Shown here in pieces: positions 53,517 to 62,700 of a stretch of DNA of 64,000 nucleotides (positions are counted from its first letter, which is position 1; every line of letters begins with the position of its first letter). This DNA is from Mucinivorans hirudinis (GTDB taxonomy: Bacteria; Bacteroidota; Bacteroidia; Bacteroidales; Rikenellaceae), in NCBI GenBank assembly GCA_000723505.1, contig HG934468.1:1458798-1522797 (forward strand). Direction: 5' to 3'. A model generated the notes under the pieces. That model did not search any database and was not told the origin of the DNA. It was given only the letters and a program-made list of their open reading frames with translations. The translations under genes were made by a program, and so were the position numbers.

Positions 53517-54386
53517 TCATTGTTCTTCAAAAAAGTGGAGTATCGCCTCCACCGGCGCATCTTTCAGGATTACCTTTTTATCTCTATCCAAGAGGTAGAG
53601 CGTGGGTATTGCCCTCAGGTCATAGCTCTTATCCTTGTTTATTGTGTGGTTGTTGCCGTTGATCCAGGCGGCGGGGTACTCTGCCGCACGCCACATTTGC
53701 AAATCTTCGTCAGGGTATATGGCAACCACCTTTACCCGCTCATCTTGCCACTCCCACAGTAGAGCCTTCACCCGTTTGCAATCCGCACAATCGGGATTGT
53801 TGAAAAACAGAATCGTGTATTGAGCCTTTATATCGCTTAGGCTCATTTCCTTGCCCTTGTCGGTGGTGAAAGAGAAATTGGTCGCCACCTCACCCGGGCG
53901 ATTCTTTAGTGCCATCGTCAGCAAATATTGGGGGCGTATCTTTTCGAGCTCACCAATGCTATCGCTGTCAATAATATATCTTAGCACCGGTATAAAATAA
54001 TCCTCGCGTCTAAAGGGTGAATTTGGGTCGTAGAGATATTTTTCGCAAAGCTCCACGAAATGTTCGAACATTAGACTATCGCCGCCCAACGACTTGTCCA
54101 GCATATTCTTAATGCCTGTTTCGGCTTTGGGAAGGGTTGTTTCCTGCAAAATATCAATGAAATCGACAAAAGCCTGTTCTGTGATTTCGGGTTTAGTGAT
54201 AAGCGAGGTATCGGCAAAGTCGAAGTTGTTCCAATAGTTCTCGCTAAGAAAGGCTGCACGTTGCTCAGGTGTGGTTAGCATCGAGGGTATTTTGGGCAGT
54301 ATAAATTTTTTGGTGCTCTTCTGGGGCAAACTATTCGACCCACAGGCAACCACCAAGAATAATAAACCGGTAAGCAGATGTTTCAT
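53517..54386 (-). CDS. DUF5106 thioredoxin-like lipoprotein
   Basis: The 289-aa protein has a lipobox ending in Cys15 (LVVACGS), a helical N-terminal domain of about 130 residues (DUF5106 type) and a C-terminal thioredoxin fold: NFSFTTDKGKEMSLSDI, then TILFFNNPDCADCKRVK with a C-A-D-C redox site near residue 200, and RAIPTLYLLD, the cis-Pro segment. Likely a periplasmic thiol-disulfide protein. It overlaps the hexosaminidase gene by four bases. Confidence 0.82.
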   Translation of the reverse strand: MKHLLTGLLFLVVACGSNSLPQKSTKKFILPKIPSMLTTPEQRAAFLSENYWNNFDFADTSLITKPEITEQAFVDFIDILQETTLPKAETGIKNMLDKSLGGDSLMFEHFVELCEKYLYDPNSPFRREDYFIPVLRYIIDSDSIGELEKIRPQYLLTMALKNRPGEVATNFSFTTDKGKEMSLSDIKAQYTILFFNNPDCADCKRVKALLWEWQDERVKVVAIYPDEDLQMWRAAEYPAAWINGNNHTINKDKSYDLRAIPTLYLLDRDKKVILKDAPVEAILHFFEEQ

Positions 54387-55528
54387 TTTACTGTATAAAG
54401 GGGAGTTCTAAAAATTGACAATCTCTCTTTGAGTCTCACAATTCGTGCAAAGGCTTGGTCGATGGTCTTGGGTGCGATTCGCCCATCTCGGAGAGCCTTT
54501 TCGATAATCTCAACAGTCTCACCCACAGAGACATTATCGCCAAGAACAATCATCAAAATATCCGCACCCGAATTTACCCCCAAAACGATGGCATCCTCGT
54601 ATTTATAGTTCTGAGTTATTGCCGCCATATTGAGCGCATCGGTAATGATAACACCCTCGAAACCAAGTTCTTTGCGAAGCATACCATCAATTGTTTTTTT
54701 CGAGAGCGAGGCGGGGTAATTCTTGTCAATCCTCTCGTTGAAGAGGTGTCCGACCATAATCATCTCAGAAAAACCATTGTCAATCAGCTTTTTATATGGT
54801 ATCAGCTCTCGTTGATTCCAAGTGTTGGTTACGTCCGTGAGTCCGTTGTGGCTATCCACAAGCGAGCTACCGTGCCCCGGGAAATGTTTTGGGGCACTCA
54901 AAACTCTCTCTTTACCAAACTCTTCTATCCACCACTGCGCCTGCAAAGCGACCGAGTCGGCATTGCCCGAAAAGCAACGTCCTCGTGCCGAAATAGTATT
55001 GCGCGGGTCAATAATCATATCCACCGTGGGCGCATAATTGAGGTTTACACCTATCTCTTTCAGCGTTTTAGCATAGCCTCTTGCCCATTTGCGCGTTGAG
55101 TCCTGCGAGTGGTACTCGGCGAGTTGATGCGCGGAAATCGCCGGAGGAAAGTCGTAAGGCGCTTTCAGGCGATTGACCAATCCCCCCTCGTGGTCTATTG
55201 AGATAAACAACGGGTATTTACTCGCCAACTGCTGCATTTTGCTGTGACGTTCGGCGAGTTGTCGTTTAGCTTGCGGGTTTGGCTCACCGAGTGGGGCAGA
55301 AATATTTTTCTCGAAGAGCACCACCCCACCCACGCCGTACTCAACTATTGCCTGCTGCGTGAGCGGCGTAATCTCCACCGTTCCATCCATCGAGGTCATA
55401 ATCATTTGACCTATCTTCACCCTCATACACTCCCCGCAGTGACACGTAGCCACATTCGGGTGAGGCTGCTGTGCTCGGGCACCAAATATGCCGAGCAGCA
55501 GAATAATTACAAGGGCGTTTTTTTTCAC
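54383..55528 (-). CDS. nagZ: Beta-N-acetylhexosaminidase, GH3 (NagZ-like)
   Basis: The 381-aa secreted enzyme has a signal peptide (MKKNALVIILLLGIFGARAQ) and GH3 core motifs: ISIDHEGGLVNRL, LSAPKHFPGHGSSLVDSHNGL (catalytic His/Asp region in NagZ) and VIITDALNM with the nucleophile Asp. Unlike enterobacterial NagZ it appears exported, so it would recycle muropeptides or cut GlcNAc in the periplasm. GTG 55528 is the start. It overlaps the DUF5106 gene. Confidence 0.88.
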   Translation of the reverse strand: MKKNALVIILLLGIFGARAQQPHPNVATCHCGECMRVKIGQMIMTSMDGTVEITPLTQQAIVEYGVGGVVLFEKNISAPLGEPNPQAKRQLAERHSKMQQLASKYPLFISIDHEGGLVNRLKAPYDFPPAISAHQLAEYHSQDSTRKWARGYAKTLKEIGVNLNYAPTVDMIIDPRNTISARGRCFSGNADSVALQAQWWIEEFGKERVLSAPKHFPGHGSSLVDSHNGLTDVTNTWNQRELIPYKKLIDNGFSEMIMVGHLFNERIDKNYPASLSKKTIDGMLRKELGFEGVIITDALNMAAITQNYKYEDAIVLGVNSGADILMIVLGDNVSVGETVEIIEKALRDGRIAPKTIDQAFARIVRLKERLSIFRTPLYTVK

Positions 55529-55588
55529 TTTTTGTGGGTAGGAGGGAGTTTTTGGTATAGGTAAAATGGGTCAATTCCCGGTTCAAGT

Positions 55589-56212
55589 CTATGGAATTTT
55601 CATAAATTTATGGGTTTGAACCGAGACATTCCATCGCGGATTTTGCTTCGCATACTCCACAATGGCGGGGGTGATTTCGCGAAAAACACTCCACTCCGGT
55701 TGCAAAAAGAGCAGACATCTATCCGAGACTTTTTTTGAGTTCTCCTCAGCCCACTCCAGGTCGCTTTGGGACTCAACAATTATTTTCAACTCATCAGCCC
55801 GTAACAAAACCTCTTGCAATGGTGGTTGCTGAGGTTTGGGCGAGAGGCAAACCCAGTCGATGGTGCCCGTCAGAGGGTTTGTGCCCGAGGTTTCGATAAA
55901 AATCTCAAAATCCTCTTTTTTTAGCTCTTCAGTCAATTTCCCTAGCGGATATAAGGTTGGTTCTCCCCCTGTTATCACTATAGCTTTCGCCTGGCAGGCA
56001 ACCGCCCTGCGCACAATCTCTTCCACCGCCACCGGTGGAAACTTCCGTGGATTCCACGTAAATTTAGCATCACACCAACCACACCCCACATCGCACCCGC
56101 CCAAGCGAATGAAATATGCGGGCTTGCCGGTGTGAAAACCTTCACCCTGAATTGTATAAAAGTCCTCAACCAAGGGAAGCAGTGCTCCTTGTCGTAAAAT
56201 ATCTTTGCTCAT
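55589..56212 (-). CDS. queE: 7-carboxy-7-deazaguanine synthase (radical SAM)
   Basis: Radical SAM enzyme of the queuosine pathway, 207 aa. The cluster motif is C-x3-C-x2-C at Cys40, Cys44 and Cys47 (GGCDVGCGWCDAKFTW), with the early TIQGEGFHTGKPAYFIRL typical of QueE and ITGGEPTLYP as the SAM-binding strand. It makes CDG from carboxytetrahydropterin. No queC, queD or queF gene lies beside it. Promoter: TTG-N20-TATCTTTG at 56253-56223. Confidence 0.93.
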   Translation of the reverse strand: MSKDILRQGALLPLVEDFYTIQGEGFHTGKPAYFIRLGGCDVGCGWCDAKFTWNPRKFPPVAVEEIVRRAVACQAKAIVITGGEPTLYPLGKLTEELKKEDFEIFIETSGTNPLTGTIDWVCLSPKPQQPPLQEVLLRADELKIIVESQSDLEWAEENSKKVSDRCLLFLQPEWSVFREITPAIVEYAKQNPRWNVSVQTHKFMKIP

Positions 56213-56222
56213 AATAATTACG

Positions 56223-56253
56223 CAAAGATAACAAAAAAGTCCGCATTTTTCAA
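56223..56253 (-). promoter_or_regulatory. queE promoter
   Basis: On the minus strand TTG (56253-56251), 20-base spacer, TATCTTTG (56230-56223). The -33 element lies in the loop/arm of the hairpin 56234-56265. Confidence 0.65.
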
Positions 56254-56265
56254 TGCGAACTTTTT
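56234..56265. terminator. Terminator hairpin overlapping the queE promoter
   Basis: 14-bp stem AAAAAGTCCGCATT (56234-56247) / AATGCGAACTTTTT (56252-56265) with one mismatch and a 4-base loop; A/T runs flank both ends. On the minus strand it ends the thioredoxin-ruvC transcript just before queE. Confidence 0.65.
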
Positions 56266-56279
56266 GGGTTGGTTGTTAA

Positions 56280-56363
56280 AAACTGTTTAAATTTTATATT
56301 TTGGTTCTATTATGGCTCTTTGTTATCCATATTTTAAGGCTGAAAATAAAACTTAAACAGTTT
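56280..56363. repeat. Long inverted repeat downstream of the thioredoxin gene
   Basis: AAACTGTTTAA..TTTTAT (56280-56302) pairs with its copy at 56342-56363 (18 of the first 19 bases). The 39-base loop contains no gene. It lies between the stop of the thioredoxin-like gene and the queE terminator hairpin, and on the minus strand is followed by T5. Confidence 0.6.
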
Positions 56364-56372
56364 CTTAAAAGA

Positions 56373-57377
56373 TTATTTTTTCTTTCCAAGTCTCTCTTCG
56401 AGGAATTCTCCGAGTGCCTCTTCCTTCACATTGCGTGCAACGATGATGCCATCGGGCGAAATCATAACGTTCGATGGAATCGAGCCTACGCCATACATTG
56501 TAGCGGGTGCACAGTTCCAGAATGCAAGGTCGGTAACATTTGTCCATTCCAAGCCATCCTTTTCGATGGCATCCAACCACTGTTCGCGAGTGCGGTCTAG
56601 CGACACTCCGAATACGGTGAAGCCTTTGTCGCCCCACTTTTTGTAGTTGGCAACAACATTGGGATTCTCTCTGCGACAAGGTCCGCACCAACCTGCCCAG
56701 AAGTCCAATAACACATATTTACCCTTGCCGGCAACGTCCGACAACTTCACCATATTACCCTGTGCGTCAGGCAGTTCAAAATCAACAAAAGGCTGACCTA
56801 CTGCCACTTTATCCAAAACGTCGGCACGGTCGGCAACCTGTTGCAGGTAGACGATTTTAGTTAGCGAGGTGTCAAACTTGGCGATACCCTCACGCATTTG
56901 AGCAGCCTCTAGGTATGGAACGCGTTGACGGAAAAATAGATACGCTGCCGCAACACTCTTAGGATTGGCAAACGAAAGGCTGTCCATCACCTCCATACGG
57001 TTACCACCGGCATTTTTTAGAACCTCGGTAAAGTGCTCAAAAAGAGCATTTTCCGCCGAGCCATTAACCTTTACACTATCCATCTGCTCCATATCACCGG
57101 TGAGGGTAATCATCGCATTTTCTATGAAGAATCTCATAATCATCTTCTTATCCTCACTCTGAAGTTCAGCATACATCGGAGTTTTCAACACTCCCTTAAA
57201 CTCGAATTTTCCATCCGAGGCAGTTGTAGAGTCCACTATCTCAGGCATTTTACCCTGTAGGAAGGCTAGATAGACCTTTCCTTCAACGCCCGTAATGTTG
57301 CCCGTCACGGTGTAGCTCTGCGATATTGGTTTGCAAGCAAATAGCACTGCTGCAAGCAATGGTAGTAGTAGTTTCAT
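56373..57377 (-). CDS. TlpA/ResA-like thiol-disulfide protein with DUF4369 domain
   Basis: The 334-aa lipoprotein has a lipobox in LLAAVLFAC, an N-terminal beta-sandwich DUF4369 (about 20-110, VTGNITGVEGKVYLAFLQGK), a helical middle part, and a C-terminal thioredoxin fold with AGWCGPCRRE (active-site CGPC near residue 227). It probably reduces disulfides or cytochrome c apoproteins in the periplasm. It overlaps ruvC by four bases, an unusual partner for a redox protein. Confidence 0.88.
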   Translation of the reverse strand: MKLLLPLLAAVLFACKPISQSYTVTGNITGVEGKVYLAFLQGKMPEIVDSTTASDGKFEFKGVLKTPMYAELQSEDKKMIMRFFIENAMITLTGDMEQMDSVKVNGSAENALFEHFTEVLKNAGGNRMEVMDSLSFANPKSVAAAYLFFRQRVPYLEAAQMREGIAKFDTSLTKIVYLQQVADRADVLDKVAVGQPFVDFELPDAQGNMVKLSDVAGKGKYVLLDFWAGWCGPCRRENPNVVANYKKWGDKGFTVFGVSLDRTREQWLDAIEKDGLEWTNVTDLAFWNCAPATMYGVGSIPSNVMISPDGIIVARNVKEEALGEFLEERLGKKK

Positions 57378-57985
57378 TTGATGATTTTATTAGGATTTTG
57401 GTTTATAAAAGTTTGCCAACTCGATTTTGTTGTGCACCGTGTAGCCGTGGGCGAACTCTGGGTATAGTGGTGACAGAGCGCCACCGCCAGAGCATCCGTG
57501 GCATCCAACTTATCGGGCGTATCAACACCCAATAACCTCCCCAAAAGTGCTGCCACCTGCTCCTTGGATGCCCTTCCGTTGCCGGCGATTGCCTGTTTAA
57601 CACGCGTTGGTGCATACTCGAACACATCGACATTTTGCGCCAAGGCTGCTGCCATTGCTACCCCCTGCGCACGCCCCAGTTTCAACATACTCTGAACGTT
57701 AGTGCCATAAAATGGTGCTTCCAGAGCCATCTCCGCCGGTTTGTACTCTTTGATTAGTGCCGTGAGTCGTTCAAAAATGTGAGCCAGTTTTTGGTATGGG
57801 TCGCCAAATTTCCCCAGCGTTATCACCCCCATCACCACCACAACAGGGTTGTTGTCAACAATTTTGACAACCGAGTAGCCCATAAGATTTGTTCCGGGGT
57901 CTATGCCCATCACAACAAACCCCTCCCGCTCACCATCTCTTGTTTCGGGTTTGGCTCTTTGAGATATGGGCATACGCTTAATCAT
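57374..57985 (-). CDS. ruvC: Crossover junction endodeoxyribonuclease RuvC
   Basis: Holliday-junction resolvase, 203 aa. Catalytic acids are seen in VMGIDPGTN, MALEAPFYGTN and the late KLDATDALAVALCHH; the fold's KQAIAGNGRASKEQV segment, involved in junction binding, is present. The start may be ATG 57985 or 57973, as family members often begin near the VMGIDPGT strand. It precedes the thioredoxin-like gene. Promoter TTTG-N19-TACCTTTG lies at 58030-58000. Confidence 0.92.
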   Translation of the reverse strand: MIKRMPISQRAKPETRDGEREGFVVMGIDPGTNLMGYSVVKIVDNNPVVVVMGVITLGKFGDPYQKLAHIFERLTALIKEYKPAEMALEAPFYGTNVQSMLKLGRAQGVAMAAALAQNVDVFEYAPTRVKQAIAGNGRASKEQVAALLGRLLGVDTPDKLDATDALAVALCHHYTQSSPTATRCTTKSSWQTFINQNPNKIIK

Positions 57986-57999
57986 ACTTACCGTAGGGT

Positions 58000-58030
58000 C
58001 AAAGGTATATATTTGTATCGAAATAACAAA
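58000..58030 (-). promoter_or_regulatory. ruvC promoter
   Basis: On the minus strand TTTG (58030-58027), 19-base spacer, TACCTTTG (58007-58000). TTTG is formed by the last four bases of the susD terminator stem. Confidence 0.7.
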
Positions 58031-58072
58031 TAATTTGAGCAGTTGTTTGGGAACAACTGCTCAAATTATTTG
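58027..58072. terminator. Strong terminator of the susCD operon
   Basis: Perfect 21-bp stem (58027-58047 with 58052-58072) and a 4-base loop, six bases after the susD stop. The arm contains AACAACTGCTCAAATTATTTG on the susD strand, followed by TTATTT. Confidence 0.85.
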
Positions 58073-58077
58073 TCCAC

Positions 58078-59682
58078 TTAGTAACCCGGAGTCTGCTCCA
58101 ACAGCGGGTCGTTGTTTAGGGTGGTAATATCCACGGGCCACAGGAGTTTGAACTTTTCGTTCGTGCCTATAACGGGCAGATTTGCCGGTTGAACAGGGTA
58201 AGCCTCCGTGAAGTTCACAACAGCAGAGAAGGCTAGAGGTTGTTGGGCGGCATCCTGCATACGAACGATGTCGAACCAGCGTTTACCCTCGGCGACAAAT
58301 TCGCAATCTCTCTCTTTGAGAATGGCAAGTTCGTTTGCCGCAAACCCTTGGTTGGTGTGGACGTGTTTTTGGTAGTTTGCACCGTAGGCACGCTCGCGCA
58401 CTTTATTGATCCAAGGGGAGGGGTCGTTACCGAGTTTGTTCTCAATTTCAGCCATCATCAAGTAGGCTTCAGCCAATCGATACACTTGCCAATCTGTGTT
58501 GTACACTCGGTTTGCTTCCGAGTTGATTTCGCCCATAAGTTTGAGCGTGACCACACCACCGTTGTTGAAGGTTTTGCCGCCGTCCGAGCTGGTGTAGACA
58601 TCCACAAAGGTGGCATCGCGCCGCAGGTCTTCGGGGTCGAAGTATGCAAAGAAGCTGTATTTATATGCCTCTCGCAGCAGACCCGTGCTTTTGGCATTAA
58701 TCATCTGCACCTCTTTTTCGGGGGTCATCAATGTGTGGTCTCTAAGGTACACTTGGTTGACAAATACGTTGTCTGCCGACACGAACGATGAGCCGAAGTT
58801 CGTAGCCTCCTTGTCCATAAAGCGCAGAGCAAAAATAGTCTCGGTGTTAGCTGCATTTTTGATACGGAATACGTTGATGAAGTCGGGCATCAATTTATAC
58901 TGCGTTCCATTGACTATCGGGTCTAGCGCCGTCTTGGCTATGTTCAGGTCTGCCGTTGCGCCTGCCGCTTGGTCGCCCACGGAGACTTTTGCCGCCCAGA
59001 GGTAGACATCGGCTTTGAGCATCAAGGTTGCATATTTGCTCCACAGAGAGTGAGTTGTCTCGTACTGCGTATTGTCGCCGTATGCTGCTTCCGACTTTGC
59101 AATATCAGATTTTATGAATGCAAGAATCTCGCTCGCCTTGGCACGTGGTTGATAGAGTTTTTCCGCATAAATTTTGCCATCGAGAATCTTCACTTTATCA
59201 ACCAGAGGCACGCCGCCGTAGGTTTTGTATAGCATAAAATACCACAAAGCACGGATGCCGTATGCTGTGCCGAGGAATTTATTGCGTTCTTGCGTTGTCA
59301 GGAATGTGCAACCTGTCTCCAACTCTGTGATGGCAAGGTTCACTTGCATCAGCGAGCCGTAGATACCCGCCCAACTTGTATAGCCGGTGCTGTTGGCTGT
59401 GAAGGCGTTATTTTTTTGTGGAGACGCATAGTTGGGGGAGGTATTAACGATGGAGTTCCCGGAGACCATCGTGCCGCCTCGCACCTCGCCCAGCAGGTAG
59501 AATCGCGTGTAGTTGCTGCGCATATCCGTGTGCAGACCGGTGATGAAACCGTTCACCTGAGCTTCACTTTTCCAAAAAGTGCCCACCGCATAGTAGTCCT
59601 CGGGGGTGAGGTTCAGAATGTTGCAACTCGCCATAGGCAAAAATAGGAGCGCAAATATCATATATTTTTTATATTTTTTCAT
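58078..59682 (-). CDS. SusD/RagB family nutrient-binding lipoprotein
   Basis: A 534-aa outer-membrane lipoprotein. The lipobox is MASC with Cys20. TPR-like helices dominate (SLMQVNLAITELETGCTFL, GTAYGIRALWYFMLYKTYGGVPLV, the classical RagB stretch), and the C-terminal part has the RLAEAYLMMAEIENKLG helix. It caps the SusC-type transporter for glycan or peptide uptake. It lies 26 bases downstream of susC. No glycoside hydrolase, peptidase or sigma/anti-sigma gene follows in this window. Confidence 0.93.
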   Translation of the reverse strand: MKKYKKYMIFALLFLPMASCNILNLTPEDYYAVGTFWKSEAQVNGFITGLHTDMRSNYTRFYLLGEVRGGTMVSGNSIVNTSPNYASPQKNNAFTANSTGYTSWAGIYGSLMQVNLAITELETGCTFLTTQERNKFLGTAYGIRALWYFMLYKTYGGVPLVDKVKILDGKIYAEKLYQPRAKASEILAFIKSDIAKSEAAYGDNTQYETTHSLWSKYATLMLKADVYLWAAKVSVGDQAAGATADLNIAKTALDPIVNGTQYKLMPDFINVFRIKNAANTETIFALRFMDKEATNFGSSFVSADNVFVNQVYLRDHTLMTPEKEVQMINAKSTGLLREAYKYSFFAYFDPEDLRRDATFVDVYTSSDGGKTFNNGGVVTLKLMGEINSEANRVYNTDWQVYRLAEAYLMMAEIENKLGNDPSPWINKVRERAYGANYQKHVHTNQGFAANELAILKERDCEFVAEGKRWFDIVRMQDAAQQPLAFSAVVNFTEAYPVQPANLPVIGTNEKFKLLWPVDITTLNNDPLLEQTPGY

Positions 59683-59708
59683 AACTAGTTCTTATTATTA
59701 TTATCGAA

Positions 59709-62700
59709 TTAGAAAGTGATACTCAGACCAATGATAACGGTTTTTGGGTTCGGATATCCTCCGCCGAAAGTGTCGGTACTCCGACCCGCCATCCAAGCGT
59801 TCTTCATTGCCGAGAGGAAACCGAGGTTTTGTCCCGTCACCGACACATCCACGCGACTCATCTTAATCTTGGTTATCCACTCCTTGGGGAGGGAGTACGA
59901 GAGGGACACTTCGCGGAAGTTGAGGTAGTCGCCCCTGTGGTAGAATAGTGATGATTGGCGTGAGTAGTTTCGTTTATTGAGTTGGTCAGCCCAAATGTAG
60001 ATTGGCATATCGCCGTTGGGATTTGTTTCGCTCCAAGTCCGAAGGGCATCGGTGGTGGCGTTGTAAGTTCCCTGAGTGGCTCCGACAAACCACTGCGTTG
60101 TGTGGTCTACCACCCAGAAACCGAGTGCATAATCCATACTCGCCCATAGGGATAGCCCCCTCCACGATGCGTTGATATTCAAACCGCCCGTCCAGCGCGG
60201 ACGAGAGTTCCCGATTCGCACCTTGTCGAAGTCGTCGATGACGCCGTCTCCATTGACATCCAGCCATTTTGCATCACCCGCCGAGAGCGGAAATGCCTCG
60301 CCCTTGTTCTCAAGTTTTGCCCACTCATCCGGTGAGTAGAGCACTCGATTGTTCGAGCCGTTGATACCCGTTGAGCGGTCGATAAGATTGGCGGGAATCT
60401 CGCTCTCGGATTTGTATACACCCAAATATTTGAAAGCATAGTACACACCCGGCTCTTTTCCCTGCTGATATCCGCCTACCCACTCTTTCTCGTCACCATT
60501 GCCCGTGTAGACCTGAATGGCATTCTGACGGTTTCTCTCCAAACCGTTGTGGGGAAGTTCCACAATTTTGTTGATATTATATGCGCCGTTAATCCCCACC
60601 GATACCTGCCAATCGGGTGTGTCGATGATTCTGGCTTGGAGGTCAAATTCAAAGCCTTGATTTTGAATCTTACCGTTGTTGGAGAGTATGCTCGAGATGC
60701 CCGAGGATACGGGCAGAGTGATGCCGGCAAATTTGTCGAGTGTCAGTCGGTTATAGTAGGTCATATTGATATTGAAGCGGTTTTGGAGCAATCCGATATC
60801 GATACCGACTTCTGCTGTGCGCGATTTTTCCCAAGTGAGATAGGGGTTAGGAATACCGCTCAGCAGATAACCGACACCACCTCCATAGCGATTCGCCCCA
60901 TATTGACCCTGCACCGTATACGAACCGACGTAGTCATCGGACACGTTGCCATTCAGACCGAAGCTCGCACGAATCTTGGCAAAGGAGACAATGTCTCTCA
61001 TTGAGTCAAAGAAATCTTCCTTGGTCATAATCCAGCCGGCAGAGACCCCGGGGAAGAGACCCCATCTGTTCTGTTGGGACAATCGTGAGTAACCATCCTG
61101 ACGGACGACCCCCGAAATGAGATATTTACCCAGATAGTCGTAGTTTACGCGCCCAAAGAATGAGAGTATGCGTTGATGGCTGTGTCGGTTGCTCATCTGA
61201 CGCATATTTTCTTTATTTTCTGTGAGCGAGAGGTTGCCCAGGTCATCGGTTGGAGCGCCCGAACCGGAGGCTGCCAAACTGATGTAAGAGTAGTTGTAGT
61301 ACTCACTACCGACCATTGCCGAAATATAGTGGTCCTTGATTTGTTTGTCGTAGCTCAACACGGCATTGTAAGTTTCGCTAAGCTCACGCCACCAAGAGGC
61401 GGAGGCATTTCGGGCGCGATTCCAGTTGTCGCCCGGAGCCGTCTGATAGTCCCTATTAAAGGATTCCGCATTAGCCTCCTCATACATCCAAATGGCGTTG
61501 ATTTTCAGACTCAATCCATCTGCAAATTTCACATTGAAACCTTGGTTTATCGTAAATTTATCGGATTGGTTTTTGCGTATAAATTTTTCGATTTGATACT
61601 GTTGGTTGCCATCACCCGTGTTTGCACCCAGAAGCATCTCACCATCCGCATTGTATCCGCGGAAGGTGGGAGGTACCGAGAGTACGCGCCCAAAGTAATT
61701 TGCCTCTGAACCCTGAGTGGGCGGCAGTCCGTTCCACTTGGCTTCGGCGAATTGGAAGCCGGAGATAGACTTCAACCAAGGCGTTATGTTATAATCGCCG
61801 TTAAAGGTGAAGTTCAGGCGGTTGTAGTACGTACCCACGGGCATACCCTTTTGGTAGTTGTAGCCAAGGCTTGCGTAGTAAGAGCCCTTGTCGTTACCGC
61901 CGTTCATTGCAAGGTTATAGTCCTGTGAGGTGGTGGGAGTAATAATGTTGAAGTCACCCATATAGGACTCCTTGAATATAAGTTTGTCGCCATACACGGG
62001 GTCGGTCATAGTTTTCCAGCCCTGATTGAGGAGGAATGCGAGATCTTCCGTATACTTCATCGTGCTCCACACGGCGCGCGAATCCAAGTTGCCGTTGAGC
62101 GTGGTGGATGGGCTATCCGGATTCCACCACAGGTTGCCCGTGCCGTAGGGGGTGGCAGTTGTCAGGCTCGCCATAGTTGTCGAGCCGACCCACTTGCCGG
62201 AGGCATCCTTGTAAATCTGCGAGGCGTTTTTGTATCCGGTGCGCATATAATAGAGATAGTCCTGTGCGCTAAGGAAATCGAGGAACGGGGTGAGGAAGTT
62301 TACGGCTACCTTTGCCTTAGCCGTGATTTGGGACGTGCCCTCTTTACCGCGTTTTAGTGTGATAAGGATAACGCCGTTGTTGGCGCGGGCGCCATAAATA
62401 GCCGTAGCACCGGCATCCTTGAGCACCTCCATAGATTCGATGTCCTCGGGATTCAGGTCGTTCATCGAACGCACCTGACCATCCACAACCGTCAGGGGAG
62501 AGCCCGACCCGTCCAGGTTAGTCCCCCCCCGTAGAATGATTGTAGGAGAAGAGCCCGGATTGCCCGAGTTTGAGATGATGCGAAGACCGGGAACAGCACC
62601 CGCCAGAGCCTGAGCCGGATTGGAGTAGAGACCCGTTGTGAGGGTCTGGGAGGTAACCTTGGATATGGAGTTTGTCACCTTGGAACGGAGCTGGGTGCCG

